Assembly (NCBI GenBank): GCA_021390615.1
Contig: JAJEJU010000021.1
Location: forward strand, 62,001-126,000
DNA: 64,000 bases
From: Rhodanobacteraceae bacterium ZG21-1
GTDB lineage: Bacteria > Pseudomonadota > Gammaproteobacteria > Xanthomonadales > Rhodanobacteraceae
Direction of reading: 5' to 3'
Shown here piece by piece: positions 26,213-35,578 of the stretch (positions are counted from its first letter, which is position 1; each line of letters starts with the position of its first letter). The notes below the pieces were generated by a model that searched no databases, was not told where the DNA came from, and worked only from the letters and a program-made list of their open reading frames with translations. The position numbers and the translations under genes were made by a program.

Positions 26213-29041
26213 ATGTCACACCGTAAGACCAACCTTGCAGCAAGCGCGCTGAATCCGAAGACGCTGCTTGCTGCCAGCATTCTCGCCAGCTTCTGTCTGG
26301 CCGGCTCGCTGCAGGCGCAGGACGCGAATGGCGCCGGCACGGCGCAGACCGCGCCGGCGAGCCAGACCGATAGCAGCCAGGCGCCGGATGCGAGCAAGGC
26401 CAAGCAGCTGGACACGGTCGTCGTCACCGGCATCCGCGCCAGCCTGCAGGAATCGCTGAACACCAAGCGCAACGCCGACACCATCGTCGACGCCATCACC
26501 GCCGAGGACATCGGCAAGTTCCCCGCCACCAACGTGGCCGAGGCGCTGGCGCAGATTCCGGGCGTGACGCTGGACCGCAGCATCCCGGCCACTCAGCGCG
26601 TCAGCATCAACGGCATCGACCCCAGCCTCAACGTCAACCTGCTCGACGGCCATCCGGTGGCGCAGGCGCTATGGCTGTTCGGCGACCAGCCGAACCGCGG
26701 CCTCAACTTCTCGCTGCTGCCGCCGGAAATCGTCAGTTCGCTGGAAGTGATCAAGAGCCCGACCGCCAGCCTGCCCGAAGGCGCCATCGGCGGCTACGTG
26801 AACATGCACACGATCAAGCCGCTCGACGTGCCCTCGAACACCCTCAGCGGCTCGTTCGGCGACACCTACAACGACATGGTGAAAAAGCAGCGCCCGAACG
26901 GCTCGGTGTTCTACAGCTGGCACAACGACGCCAAGACCTTCGGCGTGGACGTGTCGGCGCAGCACTACGAGGCCTATACCAGCCGCGAAGGCATGGAGAA
27001 CTACGGTTACACCGACGTCAACTCGGTGAACGCCGCGGCGCTCAAGGCCGGCAACAACGCGATCCAGAACGAACTCAACGCCGGCCAGATCAAGGGCACC
27101 GACCTGATTCCGAACCAGGTCAGCGCGGCCAACTTCCAGCAGACCGAGAAGCGCAACAGCGTCAACGTCAATCTGCAATGGAAGCCCAGCGACAGCTTCG
27201 AGACCTCGCTCGGCCTGATGTACATGAAGGACAACCTCAACAACGTCAACCAGTCGATGTATCCGTGGGCGACCCATAACGCGGCGGGCATCACCTCGCT
27301 GACCGAGGGCCCGAACGGCATCATCACCGGCGGCACCCAGGCCGGCACGGCCTGTGTGAACAACCTCGCCTGCAACAGCACCGCCAATACCTACACCGAC
27401 AACTACGCGCGTGGCTCGCATGTCACCACCAAGGGTGTCGACTGGCAGGGCATCTACAAGGGCGATGGCTGGCGGCTGTCCAGCCAGCTCGGCGTAAGCG
27501 CCTCGCGCAACCCGATGAACTCAGCGGTGAAGGAGATCTTCTACGGCGGCGGCTTCAACTGGAACCTGTCCAAGGGCGCCCAGTTCACCGATCCCAGCGA
27601 GGCCAACAACCCGAACTACTGGGCCGACAATGGCTGGGGCGGCAACTACGAGACCATCCTGTACAAGGCGCGCGACGTCTATGGCCAGCTGGATTTCACC
27701 AAGGATTTCGACGGCTTCCTCAACAACATCCAGGCCGGCGTGCGCTATACCAGCCACTGGGAAAGCCAGACCGAGAACGCCTACGTCGGCGCGCAGACGC
27801 TGACCCTGAATCAGATCGGCTACGGCGGCCTCACCGACCTGGCCGGCGCCTCCAGCCTCGGCCTGTTCAACAGCATGGGCCACCACGTGCAGACGCTGGG
27901 CTACGACGCCATCATGAACGCCGTGCTGAGCACGCCCGGCTTCGGCGCCGCGCAGGACGCCAATACCTACTGGGACAACACCTTCGCCGTGCAGCAGCAG
28001 AACAGCGCGGCGTACGTGCAGGCCAACTTCGGCAATGACAGCGTGCACGGCAACCTGGGCGTGCGCTTCGTGCACACCAAGAACACCTCGAGCGGCTACA
28101 ACGTGCCGGGCAACTGCGCGGCCGCCGACTCGTTCGACTGCGTGTTCCCGGCGGGCTACGGTTATGTCACCCAGGCCCAGACCAGCAACCACTGGCTGCC
28201 GTCGTTCAACATCGCCTGGAACATCACGCCGGACCTGATCCTGCGTGGCGCGGCCTCGGAGGTGATCGCCTTTGCGCCGTACAACCAGTACGCGCCGTAC
28301 TTCGAGGCCAACGACACGGTGCTCACGGCGGCGGCCGGCAATCCGAACCTGAAGCCTTACCGCTCGGTCAACGTCGACGGTTCGCTGGAGTGGTACTTCA
28401 CCGACCAGTCGGTGCTGGCCGCCTCGTTCTTCTACAAGGACGTGCTCAACTACATCGTCAACGCGGCCAACACCGAGACGCGCATCAACGGTTCCTGGGG
28501 CATCCCCGGCTATGCGCAGAACACCGGCAATGCGCAGGTGGCGGCCGGCCTGTGTACGGTGGATGGCATCTGCCAGTACAGCGTCACCGCACCGGTGAAT
28601 GGCGGCCGTGCCAAGGTCAAGGGTCTCGCGCTGACCTATCAGCAGGCCTTTGGCGAGAGCGGCTTCGGCCTGCGCGCCAACTTCACCTATTCCGACGCCT
28701 CCACCAAGGCCGGCGGCGCCCTGCCGTACAACTCGAAGGACTCCTACAACGTGGGGCCGTACTTCGAGAAGGGGCCGTACAGCGCCAGCCTGTCCTATAG
28801 CTACCGCAGCCACTACCTCGCCGGCGGCTACGTGGCCGGTGCGGCGGCCACCTCGGTAGCCGCCTTCAAGGAGTTCGACGGTTCGTTCGGCTACCAGATC
28901 AACAAGAACTTCTCGCTCTCGCTGGACGCGCTGAACCTGCTCAATTCCAAGTACTACGCCTACCTGGGCAGCAAGAACCAGCTGTCCGAAGAGTACGTGA
29001 CGGGGCGCCAGTACATGGCCACCGTGCACTTCAAGTTCTGA
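26213..29041 (+). CDS. TonB-dependent outer membrane receptor, GlcNAc/chitooligosaccharide uptake
   Basis: A 942-residue receptor. A signal peptide (residues about 1-33) precedes a TonB-box-like VVVTGIRASLQESLNTKRN and a plug domain with FPATNVAEALAQIPGVTLDR, characteristic of the large Xanthomonas/Caulobacter carbohydrate TBDR group. The 22-strand barrel ends in the expected aromatic residue (ATVHFKF). GGGGAGG lies before the ATG. It sits 120 nt after the kinase gene and before a GH20 hexosaminidase gene, so uptake of GlcNAc oligomers is the likely job. Confidence 0.9.
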   Translation: MSHRKTNLAASALNPKTLLAASILASFCLAGSLQAQDANGAGTAQTAPASQTDSSQAPDASKAKQLDTVVVTGIRASLQESLNTKRNADTIVDAITAEDIGKFPATNVAEALAQIPGVTLDRSIPATQRVSINGIDPSLNVNLLDGHPVAQALWLFGDQPNRGLNFSLLPPEIVSSLEVIKSPTASLPEGAIGGYVNMHTIKPLDVPSNTLSGSFGDTYNDMVKKQRPNGSVFYSWHNDAKTFGVDVSAQHYEAYTSREGMENYGYTDVNSVNAAALKAGNNAIQNELNAGQIKGTDLIPNQVSAANFQQTEKRNSVNVNLQWKPSDSFETSLGLMYMKDNLNNVNQSMYPWATHNAAGITSLTEGPNGIITGGTQAGTACVNNLACNSTANTYTDNYARGSHVTTKGVDWQGIYKGDGWRLSSQLGVSASRNPMNSAVKEIFYGGGFNWNLSKGAQFTDPSEANNPNYWADNGWGGNYETILYKARDVYGQLDFTKDFDGFLNNIQAGVRYTSHWESQTENAYVGAQTLTLNQIGYGGLTDLAGASSLGLFNSMGHHVQTLGYDAIMNAVLSTPGFGAAQDANTYWDNTFAVQQQNSAAYVQANFGNDSVHGNLGVRFVHTKNTSSGYNVPGNCAAADSFDCVFPAGYGYVTQAQTSNHWLPSFNIAWNITPDLILRGAASEVIAFAPYNQYAPYFEANDTVLTAAAGNPNLKPYRSVNVDGSLEWYFTDQSVLAASFFYKDVLNYIVNAANTETRINGSWGIPGYAQNTGNAQVAAGLCTVDGICQYSVTAPVNGGRAKVKGLALTYQQAFGESGFGLRANFTYSDASTKAGGALPYNSKDSYNVGPYFEKGPYSASLSYSYRSHYLAGGYVAGAAATSVAAFKEFDGSFGYQINKNFSLSLDALNLLNSKYYAYLGSKNQLSEEYVTGRQYMATVHFKF

Positions 29042-29071
29042 GGCCCTGCTTCGATTCGCTTACCCCAACCC

Positions 29072-29103
29072 GGACCTGGCACGCTTGCCAGGTCCTTTTT
29101 TTT
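29072..29103 (+). terminator. Rho-independent terminator after the TBDR gene
   Basis: A perfect 10-bp stem, GGACCTGGCA with TGCCAGGTCC, a 4-nt loop, and eight T residues, 30 nt beyond the receptor stop. It separates the receptor from the hexosaminidase gene. Confidence 0.95.
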
Positions 29104-29240
29104 GGGTCCGTTCCGGGCCTGGTTGCGCATCGCGCGGTGGTCGCAGGCGAGCGGCCGCGCGCTAGAGTTCGCAGGCGGCGGCTGCCTTGCGCAAGCCGCC
29201 GCTGTCGTGTTGCCGCCGCCGCGGTCTGCCGGGAGATGCC

Positions 29241-31547
29241 ATGCGTTTCGCCAGTTTCGTGTTCGGCCTGCTGCTGTGCAGTGCCGCCATCGCTTCGGCC
29301 ACCGCCGCCGCGCCGCCGGCGCTGATTCCGCTGCCGGCCCAGCTCGAACGCGGCGAGGGCAGCCTGCGCGTGGACGCCGGCATGCCGGTGGTGGTGGAAC
29401 CCGGCGATGCCGGCGCGCGCGCCACCGCCGACTATTTCGCCGACCTGGTGCAGCGCACGCGCGGCCTCGCGCTGCCGGTGCGCGAGGCGGCAGCGTCAGG
29501 CCCATCGATCCGTCTGCAGCGCGATCCGCACGCGCCGGTGACCCAGGCCGAGGGCTACACGCTGGATATCGACGCGCAGGGCGTGCGCATCCGTGCGCGC
29601 GACCAGGCCGGGCTGTTCTACGGCGCAGTCACCTTGTGGCAGCTGCTGACGCCGGACGCGCAGCGCGGCGCGGTGAACCTGCCGGCCCTGCACATCCGCG
29701 ACTGGCCGCGCTTCGCCTGGCGCGGGCTGATGCTGGACTCCGCGCGGCATTTCCAGTCGGTGGACGAGGTCGAGCAGCTGCTCGAGCAGATGGCCCGGCA
29801 CAAGCTCAACGTGTTCCACTGGCATCTCACCGACGACCAGGGCTGGCGCATCGAGATCAAGCGCTATCCCGAGCTGACCCGCATCGGCGCCTGGCGCACG
29901 CCGCCCGGCGCGGGGCAGGACGGCGAGCCGGCGCGCTACGGCGGCTACTACACGCAGGAGCAGATTCGCCAAGTGGTCGCCTATGCCGCGGCACGCCACA
30001 TCACCATCGTGCCCGAGCTGGACATGCCCGGCCACGCGCAGGCGGCGATCGCTTCGTACCCGTGGCTCGGAGTCACCGGCAAGACGCCGTCGGTGTCGGT
30101 GGACTGGGGCGTGAATCCCTGGCTGTACAACGTGGACGACGCCAGCTTCGACTTCGTCGACCACGTGCTGGACGAGGTGATGGCACTGTTCCCGTCGCCT
30201 TACATCCACGTCGGCGGCGACGAGGCGATCAAGGACCAGTGGCAGGCCTCGCCGGCGGTGCAGGCCAAGCTGCATGCGCTGGGCCTGAAGGACGAGGACG
30301 CGCTGCAGGGCTGGTTCATCGGTCGCGTCGGCGACTACCTCAAGGCACACGGGCGCCGCCTGATCGGCTGGGACGAGATCCTCGAGGGCCAGGTGCCGGC
30401 CGACGCCACGGTGATGTCCTGGCGCGGCACCCAGGGTGCCGTCGAGGCGGCCCGCAAGGGCCACGACGTGGTGCTGTCGCCGTCGCCCGAACTGTATCTG
30501 GACGGCCTGCAAAGCGATCGCGCCGACGAGACCAGCGGCCGTCTGCCGGCGCACGACCTGGCCTCGTACTACGCCTTCGAGCCGGTGCCGAAGGGCTTGA
30601 GCGCGGACCAGGCCCGGCACGTGCTGGGCGCGCAGGCGAATGCCTGGACCGAGCACATGCCGAGTTATCGGCACGTCGAGCATGCGGTGTTTCCGCGCCT
30701 GGCCGCGCTGGCCGAGGCGACCTGGTCGCCGGCCGCGACGCACGATTGGCGCAGCTTCCTGGCGCGCCTGCCGGCGCAGCTCGCGCGCTACCGCACCGCC
30801 GGCGTCGACTATGCCGACAGCGCTTTCGCGGTGGACATCCATGTCGATGCCAACACTGCGCTGGCCAGCGGCACCGCCCGAGTCAGTCTGTCCAACCAGG
30901 CCGGCTACGGCCAGCTGCACTACACCGTCGACGGCACGCCGCCGGACCTGCATGCGCCGCGCTACCGGCAGCCGTTCGCACTGAAGCTGCCGGCCACCGT
31001 GCGGGCCGCCGCTTTCGCCGACGACGGCAGCCCGCTGGCTGCGCCGCGCGAACGCGTGCTCAACGCGGCACAGCTGCGCAGCCGGCTCGGCGGCGAGCTG
31101 GTCAACTGTCCCGGCAGCGATTTCCGCCTGCGCGTGCAGCCGTCGCCGGACGCGAGCGCGCTGGCGACGGCCTACGACATCAACGTGTTCGACACCTGCC
31201 AGCGCTACCTGCAGGCAAGCCTTGACCAGGTGACGTCCGTGCACGTCGAGGCGGTGCGGCTGCCGCGCAACTACGCGCTGGCGCACGACGCCAAGCTGGT
31301 GGTGTCGCGCCCCGCGGCTACCCCATTCGGCGAGCTGGTGGTGCACCGCGACCGCTGCGACGGCCCGGTGCTGGCCAGCCTACCCCTGCCGGACCCGGCG
31401 CGCAGCCCGGCCCGGTTCGACCTGGACGGCCCGCTCGCGGCGCAGCATGGCGTGCACGACCTGTGCCTGATCTACACCGCGCCGATCGACGGGCCGCTCT
31501 ACGCGATCGGCCGCATCGCGCTGCGGCCGCAGGGCGCGACGCCTTAG
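29241..31547 (+). CDS. Beta-N-acetylhexosaminidase, GH20
   Basis: A 768-residue exported glycosidase. A signal peptide ends near ASATA (residue 22). The GH20b-like N-domain is followed by the (beta/alpha)8 barrel, with the catalytic pair D327-E328 in HVGGDEAIKDQW, HWHLTDDQGWRIEIK upstream and the WRGTQGA segment downstream. About 240 residues after the barrel form C-terminal domains, one with a fn3/chitobiase-like HYTVDGTPPD segment. Removes terminal GlcNAc from chitooligosaccharides outside the cytoplasm, feeding the nag pathway. GGGAG lies before the ATG. Confidence 0.93.
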   Translation: MRFASFVFGLLLCSAAIASATAAAPPALIPLPAQLERGEGSLRVDAGMPVVVEPGDAGARATADYFADLVQRTRGLALPVREAAASGPSIRLQRDPHAPVTQAEGYTLDIDAQGVRIRARDQAGLFYGAVTLWQLLTPDAQRGAVNLPALHIRDWPRFAWRGLMLDSARHFQSVDEVEQLLEQMARHKLNVFHWHLTDDQGWRIEIKRYPELTRIGAWRTPPGAGQDGEPARYGGYYTQEQIRQVVAYAAARHITIVPELDMPGHAQAAIASYPWLGVTGKTPSVSVDWGVNPWLYNVDDASFDFVDHVLDEVMALFPSPYIHVGGDEAIKDQWQASPAVQAKLHALGLKDEDALQGWFIGRVGDYLKAHGRRLIGWDEILEGQVPADATVMSWRGTQGAVEAARKGHDVVLSPSPELYLDGLQSDRADETSGRLPAHDLASYYAFEPVPKGLSADQARHVLGAQANAWTEHMPSYRHVEHAVFPRLAALAEATWSPAATHDWRSFLARLPAQLARYRTAGVDYADSAFAVDIHVDANTALASGTARVSLSNQAGYGQLHYTVDGTPPDLHAPRYRQPFALKLPATVRAAAFADDGSPLAAPRERVLNAAQLRSRLGGELVNCPGSDFRLRVQPSPDASALATAYDINVFDTCQRYLQASLDQVTSVHVEAVRLPRNYALAHDAKLVVSRPAATPFGELVVHRDRCDGPVLASLPLPDPARSPARFDLDGPLAAQHGVHDLCLIYTAPIDGPLYAIGRIALRPQGATP

Positions 31548-31555
31548 ACGGGGCA

Positions 31556-31597
31556 GCGCCACCCCTGCCTCAATGCATGAGGCGGCGCGGGATTTTT
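31556..31597 (+). terminator. Probable terminator after the hexosaminidase gene
   Basis: GCGCC/GGCGC and GCCTCA/TGAGGC form a nested hairpin (31556-31588) followed after four bases by five T. It ends the GlcNAc locus. Confidence 0.6.
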
Positions 31598-31658
31598 CGT
31601 AGTAGGGTGCCACCGGCGCGGGTCGCTCGCGCCGGGCAGCCGTGGGCGCACCATGCCG

Positions 31659-31691
31659 GTGACACGCGGCTGTCATGGATACTGGAGAGTA
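31659..31691 (+). promoter_or_regulatory. PhoB-box-like repeats before a TBDR gene
   Basis: Three consecutive 11-bp units, GTGACACGCGG, CTGTCATGGAT and ACTGGAGAGTA. The middle one matches the PhoB half-site CTGTCAT exactly and the flanking ones only partly. Located 66 nt before the receptor start. Inferred from pattern. Confidence 0.4.
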
Positions 31692-31756
31692 TGGAAGGCT
31701 AGGCTCACGCCGCCGTTCCATCGCGATATCAAGCCAAGCAGGGGCAGGGGAACTAC

Positions 31757-34204
31757 ATGTCGAATCCGATCGTTGACCGGGCGCTGCGCATGCCGCGGCG
31801 CCATCGTCTTGCTTTGTGTCTCGCGGCGGCCTTGCTGCCGGCGGCGCCGTCGCTGCTGGCGCAGACGTCCGCGCCCAGCGCACCGGCCGCGCCGGCCGCC
31901 GCTTCCACCGCGCCTGCGCCGGCCAGCGCAGTCGACCTCAATCGCATCGTGGTGACGGCGCAGAAGCGCGAGCAGCAGGAAGTGGACGTGCCGATCTCGA
32001 TCTCGGCGTTCTCGGGCAATTTCCTGCATACCCTGGGCATCACCCGCGAGGAAGACCTGGCGCGCTACGTGCCCGGCCTGCAGATGACCGTGCAGAGCCC
32101 GAACAACCCCGGCTATGCGATCCGCGGCATCACCACCGACGACGGCTCCTCCAACGCCGCCTCGCGCGTGTCGATCTACCAGGACGGCGTGGACATCAGC
32201 CGCTCGCGCGGTTCTTCGGTGGCGCTGTTCGACATGGACCGCGTCGAAGTGCTGCGCGGCCCGCAGAGCACCCTGTTCGGGCGCGGCGCGGAAAGCGGCG
32301 CGATCTCGCTGATCCAGAACAAGGCCAACGACACCACCTCGGGCGGCTTCACCACCGAGTTCGGCAACTACGGCTATCACCAGTTCCAGGGCTACTTCAA
32401 CACGCCGCTGTCCGACGACGTGGATGCGCGCGTGGCGGTGTACGACAGCCAGCACGACGGCTACATCAAGAATCTTTCCGGCGGCGACCTCGACGGCGAG
32501 GACACCAAGGCGATCCGCGCCAGCGTGCACATCAAGACCGGCTCGCAGAGCAGCATCGACCTGATCGCCAACTACCAGCGCGACAGCCCGCCCGGCGACG
32601 ACTTCCGCAGCAAGAACGTACCCAACCTCAACGGCTCCACCGACGTGTTCGGAGACGCCTCGCTCAACAACACCAACGCGTTCGGCCAGCTCGGCATCCG
32701 CCGCAAGGTGTACGGCCTCACTGCGCTGGGCAATTTCCAGCTGAGCGACAGCTGGTCGCTGTCCACCATCACCGGCCTGCGCAAGTTCAACTCGCTGGAG
32801 AACTTCGACGCGGACGGCTCGCAGGTGAACCTGCTGAATTTCGAAGAGCACTCCAAGAGCCACCAGGCCAGCCAGGAAGTCCGCTTCAACTTCGACAACG
32901 GCGGCAAGTTCACTGGCTTCTTCGGCGCCGACTACTTCTACGAGAACGGCGACCAGGCGGTGCCCTTCGCCACCGACGAGCGCAGCATGCTGGTGCAGCT
33001 GATCAAGCTGGCGCCCACGCTGTCGCCTTCGGCCGCGCCGATCATCAAGGCGCTGTTCGGCCCCAACCCGCCGCCGCTGCTGAACGGCAACAACCTGCCC
33101 AACCAGCCCTATACCTCGATTCCGCTGCTCGGCTACAAGCTCAACCCGGACGAGCAGGAAGGCTACGAGAACTACGGCCGCACGCGCTCGTACGAGCTGT
33201 TCGCCGACGGCACCTACCGCTTCAACGACCAGTTCGACATCACTGGCGGCCTGCGCGTGTCGCACGAATCGCTGTGGGGTGGCTACCAGGTGTTCAACGC
33301 CACCGGCGCGCACGCCAGCGGCATCGGCCCGGCGCTGAGCCTGCTCGGCATCGGCCTGAACGGCATCACCGAACAGAACATCCTGTTCCGTCCCACCAAC
33401 GGCATGCTGACCCAGCAGACCAGCGACAACGCCGTGGTCGGCCGCCTGATCGGCACCTGGCACATCAACGAGGACAACAACGCCTACGTGAGCGTGTCGC
33501 GCGGCCGGCGGCCCAGCGTGATGGCCTTCAACCTCAATGCCGCCGGCAACGGCTATGACTCCAGCGTGCTGCCGTCGGAGACGATCTGGAGCTACGAGGC
33601 CGGCCTGAAGGGCAGCTCCTTCGGCGGCCGCTTCGCCTACGACGTGTCGGCGTACTACTACGACTACCGCAACTTCCAGAGCGACGCCTACGAAGGCGGC
33701 CGCCTGGTCACCATCGATGCCGGCCGCGCCAAGGTGCCGGGGCTCGAGGTCTCGCTGCAGGAAGCCTTCACCGACAACCTCAGCGGGTTCTTCAACTACA
33801 GCTACGAGCACGCGCGCTTCGCCGGTAAGGACCAGGCGGGCGAGAACTTCGCCGGCAACCACCTGCGCCTGGCGCCGGACAACAGCGCGGCGATCGGCCT
33901 GCTGTGGAACGTGCCGCTGGACGACCAGCGCGTGTTCTACGTGCGGCCCAGCTACACCTGGCGCTCCAAGACGTATTTCGAGGACAACAACCCGAACTAC
34001 GTGCAGGGCGCCTACGGCCTGTTCAACCTGCGCACCGGCGTCACCTTCGACCGCGGCCGCTGGGACGTGGCGCTGTGGGGGGCGAACCTGGCCAACAAGA
34101 AATACCTGATCGATGCGGGCAACACCGGCGAGAACTTCGACCTGCCGACCTACATCCCGGGTTCGCCGCGCACCTTCGGGGTGAGCATCTCCGGCAAGTT
34201 CTGA
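31757..34204 (+). CDS. TonB-dependent outer membrane receptor
   Basis: An 815-residue receptor with a signal peptide (residues 1-35), the TonB-box-proximal IVVTAQKREQQEVDVPISI, a plug with YAIRGITTDDG and VEVLRGPQSTLFGRGAESGA, and a C-terminal barrel ending FGVSISGKF. The plug resembles FpvA/siderophore-type and general TBDRs, so the ligand is not clear from sequence. GGGGAAC precedes the ATG. It is followed after 9 nt by an alpha/beta hydrolase gene, implying a receptor-hydrolase pair that imports and then cleaves an ester. A PhoB-like repeat upstream suggests phosphate control. Confidence 0.9.
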   Translation: MSNPIVDRALRMPRRHRLALCLAAALLPAAPSLLAQTSAPSAPAAPAAASTAPAPASAVDLNRIVVTAQKREQQEVDVPISISAFSGNFLHTLGITREEDLARYVPGLQMTVQSPNNPGYAIRGITTDDGSSNAASRVSIYQDGVDISRSRGSSVALFDMDRVEVLRGPQSTLFGRGAESGAISLIQNKANDTTSGGFTTEFGNYGYHQFQGYFNTPLSDDVDARVAVYDSQHDGYIKNLSGGDLDGEDTKAIRASVHIKTGSQSSIDLIANYQRDSPPGDDFRSKNVPNLNGSTDVFGDASLNNTNAFGQLGIRRKVYGLTALGNFQLSDSWSLSTITGLRKFNSLENFDADGSQVNLLNFEEHSKSHQASQEVRFNFDNGGKFTGFFGADYFYENGDQAVPFATDERSMLVQLIKLAPTLSPSAAPIIKALFGPNPPPLLNGNNLPNQPYTSIPLLGYKLNPDEQEGYENYGRTRSYELFADGTYRFNDQFDITGGLRVSHESLWGGYQVFNATGAHASGIGPALSLLGIGLNGITEQNILFRPTNGMLTQQTSDNAVVGRLIGTWHINEDNNAYVSVSRGRRPSVMAFNLNAAGNGYDSSVLPSETIWSYEAGLKGSSFGGRFAYDVSAYYYDYRNFQSDAYEGGRLVTIDAGRAKVPGLEVSLQEAFTDNLSGFFNYSYEHARFAGKDQAGENFAGNHLRLAPDNSAAIGLLWNVPLDDQRVFYVRPSYTWRSKTYFEDNNPNYVQGAYGLFNLRTGVTFDRGRWDVALWGANLANKKYLIDAGNTGENFDLPTYIPGSPRTFGVSISGKF

Positions 34205-34213
34205 GGCGTTCCG

Positions 34214-35242
34214 ATGCGTCGTCGTCTGCTCATACCGCTGGTGCTGGTCGCCGGCCTGGCGGTCATCGCGCTCAGCGGGCCGCGGGTGAATCCGCACCCG
34301 CTGCATTGGCCGCCGGCGCTGGCGACCCTGCCGTCCGCGCCGGCTGAACTGCAGGCCTGGGTGGACGCACGCGAGCGGGCGGCCGGCACGCTGCGTCCGG
34401 ACAACCAGGCGCGCATCGTGTGGGCCGATCCTGCCCATCCGGCGCGCACCGCCTGCGCCATCGTCTACCTGCACGGCTTCGGCGCCAGCCAGGGCGAAGG
34501 CGCGCCGGTGCATCAGCGGCTGGCGCAGGCGTTCGGCTGCAATCTGTATCTGGCGCGCCTGCCGGGCCATGGCCTGGTCGCCGCCGACGCGATGCGCGGG
34601 CTCGACGCGCAGCAGCTGCTCGATGCCGCGGCCCAGGCGGTGGCGATCGGCCATGCGCTGGGCGACAAGGTGATCCTGATCGGCACCTCGATGGGCGGCG
34701 GCCTGGCGCTGGACGTGGCCGCGCACGAGCCGAAGGCGATCGACGCGCTGCTGCTGTGGTCGCCGCTGGTGCGCGAAAGCAAGAACGCGCTGGCGCCGCT
34801 GACCTGGCCGTGGGGCCTGACTTGGCTGCGCTACACGCGCAACGGCGGCAGCGACATCGTGCACGGCAAGAGCGATTCGCCGTACTGGGGCGCGGACGTG
34901 CAATTGGACGGCTATCGCAGCCTGGCCGAGCTGACCCGCGGCGAGCTGCTGCCCGAGCAGTTCGCCCGCGTCACCACGCCGCTGTTCCTCGGCTACTACT
35001 ACCACGACGAGCAGCATCAAGACCCGACCGTCTCGGTGGCCTCGATGCTCGACATGTACACCGAACTGGGCACGCCGCCGGCGCTGAAGCGCAAGCAGGA
35101 TTTTCCGGATGCCGGCGCGCACGTGATCGCCTCGCCGCTGCGTTCCAAGGCCAGCGACGCGGTGTACCAGGCCTCGCGCGATTTCCTGCAGCAGGTGATC
35201 GGCCTCACGCCGGCACCGGCACCGGCGCCAGCCGCACCCTGA
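34214..35242 (+). CDS. Alpha/beta hydrolase (lipase/esterase-like)
   Basis: A 342-residue protein with an N-terminal hydrophobic segment (residues 5-25) that anchors or exports it. IVYLHGFGASQGEG gives the oxyanion-hole region and LIGTSMGGGLALDVA the nucleophile elbow GTSMGG with the catalytic Ser. The C-terminal GAHVIASPL likely supplies His. It begins 9 nt after the TBDR gene with GAGG before the ATG, so both are in one operon. Substrate unknown; an ester taken up by the receptor is likely. Confidence 0.85.
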   Translation: MRRRLLIPLVLVAGLAVIALSGPRVNPHPLHWPPALATLPSAPAELQAWVDARERAAGTLRPDNQARIVWADPAHPARTACAIVYLHGFGASQGEGAPVHQRLAQAFGCNLYLARLPGHGLVAADAMRGLDAQQLLDAAAQAVAIGHALGDKVILIGTSMGGGLALDVAAHEPKAIDALLLWSPLVRESKNALAPLTWPWGLTWLRYTRNGGSDIVHGKSDSPYWGADVQLDGYRSLAELTRGELLPEQFARVTTPLFLGYYYHDEQHQDPTVSVASMLDMYTELGTPPALKRKQDFPDAGAHVIASPLRSKASDAVYQASRDFLQQVIGLTPAPAPAPAAP

Positions 35243-35578
35243 GCGGGCTGCCGCCGCGGCGGCATTGCGGCTTGGACGTCTAGACCGCTTTTCGAAAGAC
35301 CGGCCGACGGCAAGTCACCGAGTCGTAACTTTTGCGCCGCATCATGCGGCCGTCACACAGATTCGTGCGATTCCATGCGGGATAAGGCGGCGCTGCGCCG
35401 CCCGCCCTGCGCGCTGGTCCCCACCGCGCGCCGGTGTGTTCCCGTTGCCCCCATCGCACGAACTGTGGCCATCCACCGTAGCGATCCGCCGCCGTCCGCG
35501 ATGCCGTCGCGAGCGAACGGCCGCGGCCGGCTGCGCGTGGACATGCGTATTTGCCGCGTCATCTTTCGAGGAAGGGCC
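35243..35578. other. Intergenic region with PhoB-like box
   Basis: 336 bp without a gene. It carries the GTCAC/GTAAC repeat described separately and otherwise nothing I can assign. Confidence 0.5.
35312..35333 (+). promoter_or_regulatory. Possible PhoB box before a TBDR gene
   Basis: GTCAC at 35314 and GTAAC at 35325 are spaced exactly 11 bp, as PhoB half-sites are, and the second is followed by a T-rich stretch. The match to CTGTCAT is partial. It lies about 250 nt before the start codon. Confidence 0.35.

Noticed and set aside
31673-35122. A 1149-codon minus-strand frame opposite a TBDR and the hydrolase
   Set aside because: It is fully antisense to two clear genes and has no recognisable motif.
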